A stretch of DNA of 64,000 nt from Apricaphanius iberus (GCA_028564705.1 JAPXFQ010002820.1:1-64000), one strand, 5' to 3'; counted from the stretch's first letter, positions 22,451 to 33,746 are shown. Made by a program: numbers and translations. Notes: generated by a model not told the origin, from the letters alone.

Positions 22451-22545
22451 GTCTCTGTGTCGTTTTAGAGTATTTTTCTTCTTTTCCATTGTTTGCTTCC
22501 AAACATCTCAATTATCCATCTACTGTAACCATTTAGAATATGTTG

Positions 22546-22630
22546 GGCGAACTCCCATGCTCCATCCAGGACCCTGCTGAGGGTGTAGAGCTGGTCCAGT
22601 GTTCCAGGGCCAGGACGAAAAGCGCATTGT
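22546..22630 (-). mobile_element. RTE-type LINE, downstream (RT) fragment
   Basis: Minus-strand sequence encodes the short RT block GTLDQLYTLSRVLDGAWEF-like, matching the paralogous LINE at 58366-58668. It is the continuation of the LINE at 25583-27165, separated by a 2.95 kb insertion. The LINE is cut off on its left side at about 22546. Confidence 0.7.
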
Positions 22631-23270
22631 ATGGGGCCGTTATTCTAGCAATATCCACTACAAATGCGTGTGTACAGTTGTGTGTCAGTATCTCAATTTG
22701 TGTGTGCACAGTCAGATTTGCAAATGTGTAAATGAATCTGTAAATGCATGATGAGATTTGTGTGTCTACTACGATCTGCAAATGTGTAAAACAACTTGTG
22801 TGTGTTATCAGGTATGCAAATGTGTAAAAAATGTACCAATCTGTATTCAAATTTGCAAATGTTTAGACAAATCTGTATATGCATGTTAATATCTTAAAAT
22901 GTGTAGACCAATCTTTAAATACACATATAGACATGAATATCTAAACCATTTTTACTACAAGACCTAGAAATACAGTCAAATCATTGGTTAAAAGTCAAGC
23001 CGCTTCTCGATAGGCTCTCTTTACACACGTGGATTTTGTTACAGTTCTGCCGTGAGCGAAATCCACAAATGTGTATCAGGATTCGTATCTATAACGTCTG
23101 GGTTTGAGTGCCCTGAGCTCAGGCTCACAGGCTACTTCATTCCGGCTGCGTTCGGCTCTGCTTGCTCTGTATGGACCATACCACGTGGCAGTATTATGCT
23201 GGGAAAGTGGCTCTGTGTACGATCTGTGGATTCGTATGTGTAACGTGTGGGGGTCATGAAGTGATAGAGC

Positions 23271-24704
23271 TCATGAAGTGTGGGGGTCATTGATGGTTGG
23301 GGTGATGGTGGGGGGAGCAGAGGTGTGAGGAGCAGACGGCTGTTCAAAGCGGCAGTAGTGTGTATTCAGGCTCTGGGCGAGAGTCCGGTCGTTCAGGGTC
23401 TGGGGGGCTTTGGGCTTGTAGTTTGTGAGAGCCCTCAACCCCCTCCACACGGCTGCAGAGTCATTGGAGCTAAAGTGTTCCTGTATACGGTTGGAGTACA
23501 CAGATTTTGCTCTTCTCACTTCACTGCTGAAGTGGTACTTAGCTCGTCTGTATGTACTCCAGTCCTCGCTCCGCCGCGCTACTTCCTTCTCCTCACGTAG
23601 GCGCCGGAGCTTGGGTGTGAACCAGGACTTGTCATTGTTATAACAAATCCTGGTGCGCGTTGGGATGATGCGCGTCTCATTGAACTGAATGTATGAGGTT
23701 ACAGTGTCCGTATACTCGTCCAGATTGTCCGTGGCTGCTCCAAACGCTCCCCAGTCTGTCGTCTCCCAACATGAGCGCAGCTCCTCCACAGCTTCAGAGG
23801 TGTATTTCCTTGTTGTTATCACCGCAGGCTTGGCCAATTTCAGTCTCTGTCGGTATGAGGGAATTAGGTGCACCATCACGTGATCTGATAGTCCGAGGGC
23901 AGCGCGCGGCACAGCATGATACGCTCTGCTGACTGTAGTGTAGCAGTGATCCAACGTGTTCTCCTCTCTGGTCGGGCATTTAATGAACTGTCTATACTTT
24001 GGTAATTCCTGGCTCAGGTTTCCCTTGTTAAAGTCACCAAGCACGATAACAAGAGAGTCCGGAAAAGACCGCTCCGCATGTAATATCTGGCCTGCAAGCG
24101 TGCGCTGAGCCTCGTGCACGTCCGCGCTCGGCGGAATGTAGGCAGCCACCAGAATGAATGAAGCGATCTCACGCGGTGAATAAAAAGGCTTACAGTGAAT
24201 GAAAAGATATTCCAGAGAAGGAGCGCAGTGTTGGGAGATCACAGTCACATTCGTGCACCAGCTGCTGTTGATGTAGAAGCAAACGCCACCGCCTTTTGTT
24301 TTGTTGGAGAGCTCCGCGTTGCGATCCGCGCGGAGGAGATGGAAGCCTTCCAGGTGAAGCGCGCTGTCCGGGACACTCGCGCTTAGCCACGTCTCCGTGA
24401 AGCACAAAACACAAGATGAGGAAAAGTCCTTGTTTCTTCTCATCAGCAGCGCTAGTTCGTCCATCTTGTTGGGAAGTGAGCGGACGTTTGAGAGAAAGAT
24501 GCCAGGTAAAGGCGTGCGTGCGCCCCGTCTGCGCAGGCGGACGAGTGAACCCGCTCGCTTTCCACGGCGCCGTTTCCCTCTTTTGGTCAAAACATGGACC
24601 AGGTCCGCAGCCCATGCTAAAAAAACTGGTAATAAGTCCGTAGGGGTGGTAGTTCTAATGTCCAGAAGCTCCATGCGGGTATAAGAGCACGCAGACGAAC
24701 AGTT
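23271..24704 (-). pseudogene. LINE endonuclease ORF, CR1/L2/Rex1 group, main part
   Basis: The frame contains an apurinic-type endonuclease: FLSNVRSLPNKMDEL, CFTETWL (catalytic Glu), KGGGVCFYINSSWC, VLGDFNKG, and LGLSDHVM (catalytic Asp-His). It continues through the linker LNTHYCRFE that normally precedes RT, then stops; no RT follows. The apparent ATG at 24674 is not the original start: the frame originally began upstream of the SINE at 24705-25236. The element lies inside the inverted-repeat unit. Confidence 0.85.
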
Positions 24705-25236
24705 TTTTTTTTTTTTTTTATATTTTTTTATCCCACGATTTTTTTCCCCATTATTATCACCCCAGTGTTCCTACCTAAGTACAGTCCTGGGCATTGCCTT
24801 CCCTCTGCTGACCGTAGGAGGGCCCTGCACTGAGCTCAAGCCTCCTTCCTACTTGAGGAGTGAACAGGCCCATTTTGTCACCCGAGGGGGTGGGGTTCCC
24901 CCAGCTGGACATAGCGTGTGGAAGGATCACACTATTCCAGCTGGATCCTCTCCAACCCCTCAGGCGCCTCGGCCAGCCAGGAGGGGGCAGTATATAGCCC
25001 AGAACTGATACATGTTTTTGTGGGAGTAGCTCACATTAACTACTCAAGGGAACACGGGGAGAACATGCAAACTCCACACAGAAAGGCCCTTTTGCCAACC
25101 CCACCCAGGGTGTGGGTGCTGATGATATGGAGGATCAAACACACCTTCAGCACCCACAGCGTCCCCGGCAGGAATCGAACCCAGGACCTTCTAGCTGTGA
25201 GGTGAGCTGTGCTACCAGCTGCACCACCGTGCTCCC
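24705..25236 (-). mobile_element. tRNA-derived SINE (532 bp)
   Basis: On the minus strand the unit begins with a tRNA-like head (GGTGGTGCAGCTGGTAGCAC A box; GGTTCGATTCC B box) and ends in a run of A after an A-rich tail. An exact 14 bp target duplication GCAGACGAACAGTT is at 24691-24704 and 25237-25250. It splits the N-terminal codons of the LINE ORF. Confidence 0.92.
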
Positions 25237-25313
25237 GCAGACGAACAGTTAACGCACAAGAACAAACAAAACAGAGCGCACGAAAGCACCACGGCTGCCA
25301 TCCTCGGCGCCAT
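25237..25313 (-). pseudogene. Start of the LINE ORF, separated by the SINE
   Basis: A minus-strand ATG at 25311-25313 lies in AAGATGGCGCCGAGGATG, a typical start context of this LINE group. The codons run to 25251 and are then interrupted by the SINE. This is the likely original start of the endonuclease ORF. Confidence 0.7.
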
Positions 25314-25582
25314 CTTAAAGTTCAATGAGTAGTAGTTTTGTGTAAAACTTTATGGTCAGCGGCGAGCATGAACTGATGAAGCCTCTTGGATAAGAGGTGA
25401 AACGTCTTCCAAGACAAATTACCAAATCCAGTTGCGTTCGATTGAAATTTCTTTGAGAAAATCTCATCACACATTTACAGATTAATTTACACATTTGCAA
25501 ATCTGCACAGACAAATTGAGATACAGACACACAACTGTTCTCACACATTTGTAGATGATATTGGTACAATAATGGCTGCGTA

Positions 25583-27165
25583 GCATTGTTCCTTCTGAAT
25601 CCGAGGTAGGGCTTTCCATTGGACCTTCCTCTCCAGAACCCCTTAATAGACCTTACCAGGGAGGCTCAGAAGTTTGGTCCCCCTATAGTTGAAGCACACT
25701 TTGTGGTCCCCCTTTTTAAAGAGAGGGACCACCTCCCCGGTCTGCCAATTCAAGGGAACTGCCCCTCATGCCCATGCAATATAGCAGAGCCGCGTTAACC
25801 ACACAGCTCTACAACATCCAGAGCCTTAAGGAACTCTGGGTAAATGTCATCCACCCCCGGAGCCCTGCCACCAAGGAGCTTTTTAACAACTTTGGCGACC
25901 TCAGCAACAGAGATTGGAGAGCGCGTCCCAAGTCTCTGGAATCTGCTTCCAAACAGGAAGGCGGAGGTCTTCGAAGTATCGGAAGACATAGGAAAGTGGA
26001 CCAGAGCCGTTTCGAAGCCATAAAGAAGTAATTCTCCATGGTCTCTCCAAACTCCTCCCTTGCCCAAGTTTTTGCCTCAGCGACCATCGGAGCCGCACTC
26101 TGCTTGGCCTGTCAGTACCTATCAGCTGCTTCCGGGGTCCCACAGGCCAGAAATGCCCCATAGGACTACTCCTTCAGCTTGACAGCATCCCTCACGACTG
26201 GTGTCCACCAATGGGTTTGAGAGTTGCCACCGTGACAGGCACCGACCACCTTGCGACCATAGCTATGGTCAGCTGCCTCGACGAGGAAGGCACGTAACAT
26301 GGTCCTCTCGGATTCTATGTCCCCCCCTGATGCCAAGTGCACACATAAACACCCTTTATGCTTGAACATGGTGTTCGTTATGGACAATCCATGAAGAGCA
26401 CAGAAGTCCAACAACAAAACACAGCTCAGGTTCAGATCAGGGGCGCCATTCTGCACAACCACCCCTCTGCAAGTCTCACTGTCATTGCCAACGTGAGCCT
26501 TGAAGTCCCCCAGCAGAATGAGGGAGTCCCCAGAAGGAGCACTCTCCAGCACGCCCTCCAAGGACTCCAAGAAGGGTGGGTAATCTGATCTACTGTTTGG
26601 TGCATAAGCACAAACAACAGTCAGGACCCGTCCTCCACCCGTAGGTGGAGGGAGGCTATCCTCTCATTCACCAGGGTAAATCCCAAGTGTACAGGCGCAG
26701 AGATGGGGGGTAACAAGCATGCCCACCCCAACTTGGTGCCTCTCAACGGGAGCAACTCCAGAGTGGAAGAGAGTACAACCACTCTCGAGGACATGGGTTC
26801 CAGAGCCGTGCGTCGAGGCAAGGTCTACGATGTCAAGTAGGACCCTCTCGTCCTTGCATATCAGCTCCGGCTCTTTCCCCAGCAAAGAGGTGATGTTCCA
26901 CGTCCCAAGAGCCAGCTTCTGCAGCCGATGATCGACTGCCAAGGTCCCCCGCCTTCGACCACCACCAATCTTCCACTGCACCTCACCCCTATGGCCCCTC
27001 CCAAGGTGGTTAGCTTGTGGGAAGGGGGGCCCCTGTTGCCTCTTTGGGCTGAGTCTGGCCGGGCCCCATGGGTAGATTCCCGGCTACAAGGCACTCGCCA
27101 GCGTGCCCCACCTCCAGGCCTGGGTCCATAGTGGGGCGCCAGTCCGGGCGAGGGAACGCTGGAAA
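25583..27165 (-). mobile_element. RTE-type (Expander-like) LINE, endonuclease and early RT part
   Basis: Reading right to left on the minus strand: LALGTWNITSLLGKEPELICK (endonuclease start, 26981-26850), [20 protein letters not shown] (catalytic GDF, near 26500), [23 protein letters not shown], then VVKKLLGGRAPGVDD (start of RT, near 25850). Stops and frameshifts separate these blocks, so the copy is dead. It is the older host of the inverted-repeat insertion. The family name is from memory. Confidence 0.8.
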
Positions 27166-27169
27166 CTGA

Positions 27170-27800
27170 TCTCCTTTAAATAAGAATTACAGTTGTTAAT
27201 ACTTAGCCTACTGATTGCTGTATCCCTTCTATATAACTTTTTAAAGAAAAAAAGATTACTAAAACGAATACTAAAAAGCTTACTAAAAAAGATACTAAAG
27301 ATTACTTAAACTAAAAAAAACACCCATTGCAATCTTTGTTTCCCAATCATTCAGTTAGTTCCTCAACTAAGACCAACAGCACCAATGCCGGAATCCATAT
27401 TGACTCTCAGTTAATATTCAGTGCTTTTCTATAAAACTATCCAGTCTAACCCAAAAAATATTTTTCAGATTCAAGATTTTGTCAATGATCGTAAGGCCGA
27501 TTTGATTGGTCCAAACAGTTCTTGTTCTGGCATAATTGCTCCTCAACGGTGGAATGCCAGATTGAACTTCCAGAGGAAGTTGTGGGCGGGACTAAGTTCA
27601 GCTGACACCCCTACTTATCCCCCGCTTTAAAAATGCTACTACTTTTGCTATTTTCAATGCATAGGGAAAAATTCCCTCACTTAACGCATTAAAAATTAAT
27701 TTAAGCGGCTTAACTATGGCATAACCATTTTAACTAGTACCATGTCAATATCATTATAATCATAGGATTTTGGATTTACACATCTTCACTATTTATTTTT
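27170..27800. other. AT-rich intronic sequence, nothing recognised
   Basis: Short A-rich runs and a 69-codon open frame without any recognisable domain (27421-27630). No feature assigned. Confidence 0.45.
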
Positions 27801-28950
27801 GATTTCTTCTACATTTATTTGTTTTATAAAGATTGTATTGGGATTAATTTTTTATCTGTCCAACCACGTCACTGTCATTTCTTTTTGTTCTTTTTTTTGC
27901 CAGACTTGATCCCATATTAAGAAAAATATTGTTAAATTCATTACTTATATCTTTAATATTATCTATTTCTTTATCATTAATCTTAAAAGACTGTGGAACT
28001 ACAAGAGATTTCTTTTTCTTTGCAATTATTTCATTTAATTCTGCCCATAATGCTCTAGTATCTGTTCTATATCTTTCCAGTGATTTACTATAATGCTTTT
28101 TTTAGTTGTCCTTAATATCTTTACCAATTTATTTATATATTTCCTGTATTTAGCTTCCACCTCCATGGTTTGTCTCGTAATACTTTCTCTATGTAATGCA
28201 TTTTTCTTTTTACATCTATTTATCAAATTTTTGGTCATCCATGGTTTTCCGTTTTCTGTTAATTTTCTTTTATAATCTTTAATTGGGCAGTGTTTATCAT
28301 ACAGGTTTTGAAATATGCTACATTTACATTCAATGCGGCCAATCTTGTTTTGCCAAATCCTCATTCATTTCCTGTATCCTTTGTTCAATTCGTATTCTAC
28401 CATAGACCGTCGGTTTTTGTTCCTATTATCAGAAATGTGGGCTTTTGATCAGTTATGTCATTAAGCATTAGGCCACTTGTTAAATTATTTTAAAAAATAT
28501 TTGTAACAAATATTGTCGATTAATGTTTCACTGAACAATGTTATTCTGCTTGGCTTAGTTCTCCTGGGGTATATCCCTAAACCATGCATAATTTCCACAA
28601 AGTCCTCAGTATTCTTATTTTGCTTGGGATTTAACGTATGAATATTAAAATCCCCACATATGTTTTATGACTGTTTTTTTTCAACCAGTTTCTCTACTTA
28701 TTGGCTAAACACTTCGATATCAGACCCGTCTTCGATAAATACAACTTTTACCCACATTTTTCTTGCCCTTCTCTTGTATTTCTATAGTAATACATTCCAT
28801 TACATCAATAATTGCCATAGATTTACTTATAATCAATTCATAATTCATTATCCCATTAACTAGTATTGCCACTCCTGCTCTTTTATTCCTCCTATGTGTA
28901 AGAAATCATACCTTTCAATCTGAAAGTCATTTATTTTTCCTGTTGAGAGC
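27800..28950 (-). mobile_element. Decayed LINE (CR1/Jockey-type endonuclease)
   Basis: The longest piece, 28035-28364, reads CPIKDYKRKLTENGKPWMTK and CKKKNALHRE, the linker after the endonuclease in Jockey-superfamily LINEs. Upstream on the minus strand (28400-28900), pieces of an endonuclease can be seen in several frames. Stops are frequent. The RT is missing on the left side. Confidence 0.6.
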
Positions 28951-30386
28951 TACGTCTCCGAAACAGAAATATATTAAATGGTTTTTGAAATCCTTCCAGA
29001 CACTCCTTAATACTTCCAAAACTGGCAATCAAACTTGTGCTATCAAAATGAATTATGGGCATCTCATTTTTTTGTTGAACAATCCTTCTCATTTTTGCTT
29101 TCCGCGCTGAAAACACAGATACAGAGGGTGGGCAGTGGGGGCTTTTAGTGGAAAACAGGAAGTGTATACCTGTGTGAATGTGTGTGTGCGATGTGTGTGT
29201 GTACGTGACTGAGTGGACAGCTAATTGACACTAATATAAATCTTTATAGTGCACGCACTGCAAAGCTTCTGTGCCTCTCAGTTATCATAAACTGTTTATT
29301 TGAGTTTTATAGTGCAGCTACAATCATTTTCTTGTAATAATGGGTCGTTTAAATATCCACGGATCTCCAGATTTTCCAAGCCTTCTAAACCAACACAAAA
29401 CTTGAAAAGGACAACTTTTTGGGATGCCTGTAAAAGGAGTTCAAGCCGGATGAGAGCTATATTCCTGAAACAAATTTGAATATACTCCCTTGCTTTCAAA
29501 AGTTATTTTCTCAATGGGAGCAACTTTTGCACGTGTGCAAAACAAAAGCATCCCAGAGAGAAACAGATCTGGTCCGAAAAAATAAAAATAGGACCTTTTT
29601 TTTAATGGTGAGAGTCAACACGCAGAGCCCAGCTACATCCTGAGAAGGAGAAAGAAAAAAGATTCTTTATCTTAGATTGGTAGTTCAGCAGGCCTGCTTT
29701 TCCTTCTGAGGTGCAGCCAGCGCTCCACACGTCGACCCTCTGTTTTCCGTTGCTGGCTTACCAATTGTTGTTGCTCCAAATTAATTAACAGCACGTAAAC
29801 AAAGTACGTCCAAAACATGCTCAACATGACACTTTATTATTACACTCGACAATCAAACTTGATGTTCACTCTTCGGCCATTATCCCGATTCTCTGTGCTA
29901 ATAAGAGCTCTCTTTCTATTTTATAAACACCCTTTATGACAGCTGAATCGTAGGATAGGATAAAATCTGGGCTTTCACAATCTGGATAGAGTTTACTTGC
30001 TTATTCTCACAATGATATTTATCTGGCCTAATTAGTGTCTGTCGCAGCACGTCTGGCTTAGAGAGGCAAGAATTTAGCTGGGAAACAAAGAATTGGACAT
30101 TTCCCATGCTCAAATGTTTAGCTATGGTCAAATCTTACGTACTCATGGAGAAAGTTCTCCAAGGCTAATTAAGACTATTGGCAACCCTTTTATTCATGTT
30201 TGGAACGTCACATACTCACTTCTGAATCCACATTATGTTTTAGACCCAAATTTTAATGTGCTATATTAAATTTGACCACTACAGGATAACTTCCACAATC
30301 GGTCACTACCAAATACTATATTTGCTCCATTGTATTAACCCCATCTAATCACTACATTAATGTTTTACTCTTTCTCATTTCTTTAG
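28950..30386. other. Intron sequence before the zinc-finger exon
   Basis: A GT-rich stretch at 29165-29210 and scattered AT-rich DNA; no gene or clear transposon end recognised. The interval ends in a pyrimidine-rich run and a TTTCTTTAG splice acceptor (AG at 30385-30386). Confidence 0.45.
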
Positions 30387-30451
30387 GTCCACAGGGTCAT
30401 TCTGTTGCTAGTTGGGAATTTCTTGCTGTTCACGTTCTTAGAACCGAAGAG
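30387..30451 (+). other. 5' UTR part of the coding exon, zinc-finger gene 1
   Basis: This 65 bp leader follows the splice acceptor. Compared with gene 2 (56140-56231) it shows one-base indels that shift frame and shift back, which fits UTR rather than coding sequence. It has no ATG before 30452. Confidence 0.6.
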
Positions 30452-32350
30452 ATGAACTCCATCTCTGACCATAAGATGCCTAAAGGCGTAGAAATAAAGG
30501 AGGAACCAGAAAAAGAGCAAATGAGTAAGCGAACAGAGGAACCTGAACCAATCAAAAAGGAACACATTGAACTGTGGATCTCTGAAAATGAAGGACAGTT
30601 TGTTGTGAAACAGGAAAGCAATACGTCTCTGCTTAATCCTGTTCATGAGGAAATACTCCATGATGTACCAAAAGGAAAGTGGGTTATAGAGACAAAGGAG
30701 GAGCTAGAAACTGTACAAACTAAAGATGAACCAGAAGATCCAGAACCTTTGAAGATTAAAACTGAACCTGAACCCATGAATATTAAAAAGGAACTAGAAC
30801 CTGTGAAAATGGAAGATTCCTGTAGTGATCCGGCTGAAGAACATCTTGTACTAAAGCAAGAGACTGACAGAATTATGGTGACTCATTTTAATGAGCAAAA
30901 CGACTATGGAACAGAATCAAACAAGAAACTGCACATCTCAGCAAATCAGTCTGAAACTGAGAACCAACATCATCAAGGAGGCGACCAGTTCAACTCAGGA
31001 TTAAGAAAAGATAAAGATCCGAAGAGACATCAGAACCCCAGAAATCATAGCAAAAATGTCAACAATCCAGTGCTAAAAAGACATTTGACATTTCACAAAA
31101 CTGTCAGAAGTGAGAAGCCTTTTCCTTGTGATTTGTGCGCTAAAAGTTTCATTCACAAAAGTAGTTTGGCTAAACACAGAACCACTCACACTGATGAGAA
31201 GCCTTTTTCCTGTGATTTGTGTGATAAATCTTTCAGACACAAATATAGGTTGGTTCGTCACAGAAGAACTCACACAGGTGAGAAACCTTTTTCTTGTGAT
31301 TTGTGCGATAAATCTTTCAGACTCAAATATAGGTTAGGATATCACAGAAGAACTCACACAGGCGATGAGCGTTATCGTTGTGATTTATGTGATAAATCTT
31401 TCAGACTCAAACATAGTTTGGCTGAACACAGAACAACTCATACTAGTGAGAAACCTTTTTCTTGTGATTTATGTGATAAATCTTTCAGACTCAAAAATAC
31501 TTTGGCTCAACACAGAACAACTCATACAGGAGAGAAACCTTTTTCTTGTGATTTGTGCGATAAATCTTTCAGACTCAAACATGGTCTGGCTGAACACAGA
31601 AGAACTCATACAGGAGAGAAACCTTTTTCTTGTGATTTGTGCGATAAATCTTTCAGAGTCAAACGTAGTTTGGCTCACCACAGAACAACTCATACAGGTG
31701 AGAAACCTTTCTCCTGCGATTTGTGTGATAAATCTTTCAGACTCAAACATTGGCTGGCTGAACACAGAAAAACTCATACAGGTGAGAAACCTTTTTCTTG
31801 TGATTTATGTGATAAATCTTTCAGCCACAAACGTGGTTTGGCTCAACACAGAACAACTCACACAGGAGAGAAGCCTTTTTCTTGTGATTTATGTGATAAA
31901 TCTTTCAGCCACAAACGTAGTTTGGCTCAACACAGAACAACTCATACAGATGAGAAACCTTTCTCCTGCGATTTGTGTGATAAATCTTTCAGACTCAAAC
32001 ATTGGCAGGCTGAACACAGAAAAACTCATACAGGTGAGAAACCTTTTTCTTGTGATTTCTGTGCTAAATCTTTCAGACTCAAACATAGTTTGGCTGAACA
32101 CAGAAGAGCTCACACAGGAGAGAAACCTTTTTCTTGTGATTTGTGCAATAAATCTTTTAGACTCAAGCGTAAGTTGGTTTGTCACAGAAGAACTCACACA
32201 GGTGAGAAGACTTTTTCCTGTGATTTATGTGAAAAACATTTTTTTGACAAAAATACTTTCATTTCTCACAGAAGAACTCACATGAGTGAAAAGCCTTATT
32301 CTTGTGAGTTGAGACCTGCAGTAATTTGGCTTGTTACAAAACTTGCATAA
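30452..32350 (+). CDS. C2H2 zinc-finger protein, 14 fingers (zinc-finger gene 1)
   Basis: Predicted nuclear DNA-binding protein of 632 residues, probably a transcriptional regulator. Residues 1-150 are acidic and lysine-rich, without KRAB, SCAN or BTB; seven psi-K-x-E motifs (IKEE, IKKE, VKQE, IKTE, IKKE, VKME, LKQE) could be SUMO acceptor sites. A low-complexity polar linker follows (150-220). Fourteen C2H2 fingers of C-x2-C-x12-H-x3-H form span residues 226-610, mostly joined by TGEKPF-type linkers; a 15th starts (KPYSCEL) but is cut by the stop. ATG 30452 is the first in the exon and has G at -3; the next ATG (30476, MPKGVEIKEE) is the one conserved in gene 2. Multi-finger, lineage-expanded genes like this are common in fish; no orthologue can be named. 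Confidence 0.92.
   Translation: MNSISDHKMPKGVEIKEEPEKEQMSKRTEEPEPIKKEHIELWISENEGQFVVKQESNTSLLNPVHEEILHDVPKGKWVIETKEELETVQTKDEPEDPEPLKIKTEPEPMNIKKELEPVKMEDSCSDPAEEHLVLKQETDRIMVTHFNEQNDYGTESNKKLHISANQSETENQHHQGGDQFNSGLRKDKDPKRHQNPRNHSKNVNNPVLKRHLTFHKTVRSEKPFPCDLCAKSFIHKSSLAKHRTTHTDEKPFSCDLCDKSFRHKYRLVRHRRTHTGEKPFSCDLCDKSFRLKYRLGYHRRTHTGDERYRCDLCDKSFRLKHSLAEHRTTHTSEKPFSCDLCDKSFRLKNTLAQHRTTHTGEKPFSCDLCDKSFRLKHGLAEHRRTHTGEKPFSCDLCDKSFRVKRSLAHHRTTHTGEKPFSCDLCDKSFRLKHWLAEHRKTHTGEKPFSCDLCDKSFSHKRGLAQHRTTHTGEKPFSCDLCDKSFSHKRSLAQHRTTHTDEKPFSCDLCDKSFRLKHWQAEHRKTHTGEKPFSCDFCAKSFRLKHSLAEHRRAHTGEKPFSCDLCNKSFRLKRKLVCHRRTHTGEKTFSCDLCEKHFFDKNTFISHRRTHMSEKPYSCELRPAVIWLVTKLA
31121..32290 (+). repeat. 84 bp tandem repeat array encoding the zinc fingers
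   Basis: Fourteen 28-codon units. Helix residues -1, 2, 3, 6 by finger: HSSK, HYRR, LYRY, LHSE, LNTQ, LHGE, VRSH, LHWE, HRGQ, HRSQ, LHWE, LHSE, LRKC, DNTS. Framework codons are almost identical between units while these positions vary. Fingers 9 and 10 are nearly identical in DNA, and fingers 8 and 11 share helices, which points to recent unit duplication or conversion. Confidence 0.93.
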
Positions 32351-32858
32351 GTAAGAAACCTCAGTGTAATTTAGCTTAGTTTATTAGGTAGCACATCACT
32401 ACATGTTTTATTTTATAGTGCTTTAGGAGAGAATGCGTGTATTTTGTGGAACTCCCCGTTAGTGGCATTACTGGGGTTTTGCAATTGAAGGATGTTTGTA
32501 GGAGATTTTATTAGATGGGTAAAAAAGAAGCTAAAAACAAGAATGTAAAGCCATATACTGTAATTTTCCAACTATTGAGTTCATCTAGTGATAAACCACA
32601 AAAATTTTATTTTAAAAGAAAACAAATTAAACTTATATAGGCTGCAGCTAAATATAATCTGCATGTTTTCATACTAAAACACAAGATATTTATGTTGAAA
32701 GAACATAGATTAAAAAGAAAAATTTTAGGCCGTGCTTTTTTTTTTCAAGCTGCACAAGCTAAATTTTAAAAGAAAAAGAAAATACATTACTAATACATTT
32801 TGTATATATACAGGCCACCCCTAATTATAATTAGCATCTTTCATGTTGTAACCCAAGA
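32351..32858. other. 3' flank of zinc-finger gene 1
   Basis: AT-rich with no coding frame. No convincing AATAAA lies close to the stop; AATAAA occurs in the shared 3' block (for example near 38063), which may be the distal 3' UTR. Confidence 0.4.
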
Positions 32859-33746
32859 TACACTGAACAAAAATATGAATGCAACACTTTTTTTTTTTTG
32901 CTCCCATTTTTTAGGAGATGAACTCAAAGATCTGAAACATTGTCTATACACACAAAATAACCATTTCGGGTGGGTTGGGAACCAGTCAGTACCTGGTGTG
33001 ACCGCCATTTGCCTTATGCAGTGCAACACATTTCCGCCACACGTTTTAACCAGGGACGCAGGGGACATATCCACAGCAATATTTATGAGTGACAGGTTTG
33101 TCCCCACCAAACCTGATGCCGAAATTCTTTACCAGCGCTAACATAAGAGCTACTGTGCTCACAGAAAAGTTACCGCATCAGTATCTAAACAGACTATTAT
33201 TTAATTCACTTCATTCCACTTTCTTATGCAGTCATATTTTTTTCTGCCCATAAATTACAGCATTCTTTGCAGTAGATAGGTCATGTTTTAAGACTGGTAG
33301 TCAGCTACAGGGCGGAGTCTTGTAATGTCACTGGTACCCGTTTCAAGATGGAAAAAAATACAGTTGCTATAATACGGTCCATTCTTTGCTGCTTCGCTGC
33401 ATTGTAGATTTTTTTAATAGCACAATTTAAATGCTTTCTTTGCAGCGTACTAACGCGCATTGTGTTCTGTGTCCTTAATGACTGGAGGCAATTGTCAATC
33501 ACCTCCTGTGATGTCTACCGCGCTTGCCAAATTTATAATGTGTGGTTATAATAATTTTCGCATCCAGAAGAACAAACATGACACACAGAACTATGTTCCT
33601 TACTCGGAAACAACACCTGCTCCGAGACCTTCAGTGGAGAAAGACGCACCCAAGCGGTGTGACAGCGGAGAGACTATACTGCCTTTTAATAGGTTTACGT
33701 TTTAAATCAATGAAGGTTTGATTATTTAAACTAGTGAGAAGATGTA

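Larger units (their letters stand above)
22631..25582. mobile_element. Composite element with ~130 bp terminal inverted repeats
   Basis: The first ~130 bp (from 22631) match the reverse complement of the last ~140 bp (to 25582), for example ACAGTTGTGTGTC and TCTCAATTTGT in both arms. A 7 bp direct repeat GCATTGT flanks the unit (22624-22630 and 25583-25589) inside a LINE that is otherwise continuous. The original element was about 0.9 kb; the rest is a nested LINE and SINE. No transposase. Superfamily not recognised; the 7-8 bp target duplication would suit hAT-like elements. Confidence 0.75.

Noticed and set aside
23280..24684. Plus-strand open frames over the LINE endonuclease
   Set aside because: Antisense shadows of the minus-strand LINE ORF; no domains.
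31365..32285. 306-codon open frame overlapping the zinc-finger array in another frame
   Set aside because: It is a shadow of the 84 bp repeat: every unit reads the same Leu/Ile-rich peptide. A repeat whose length is a multiple of three keeps alternative frames open too.
31121..32290. Regularly spaced repeats as a possible CRISPR array
   Set aside because: The 84 bp periodicity encodes C2H2 fingers and the context is vertebrate; there are no unique spacers.
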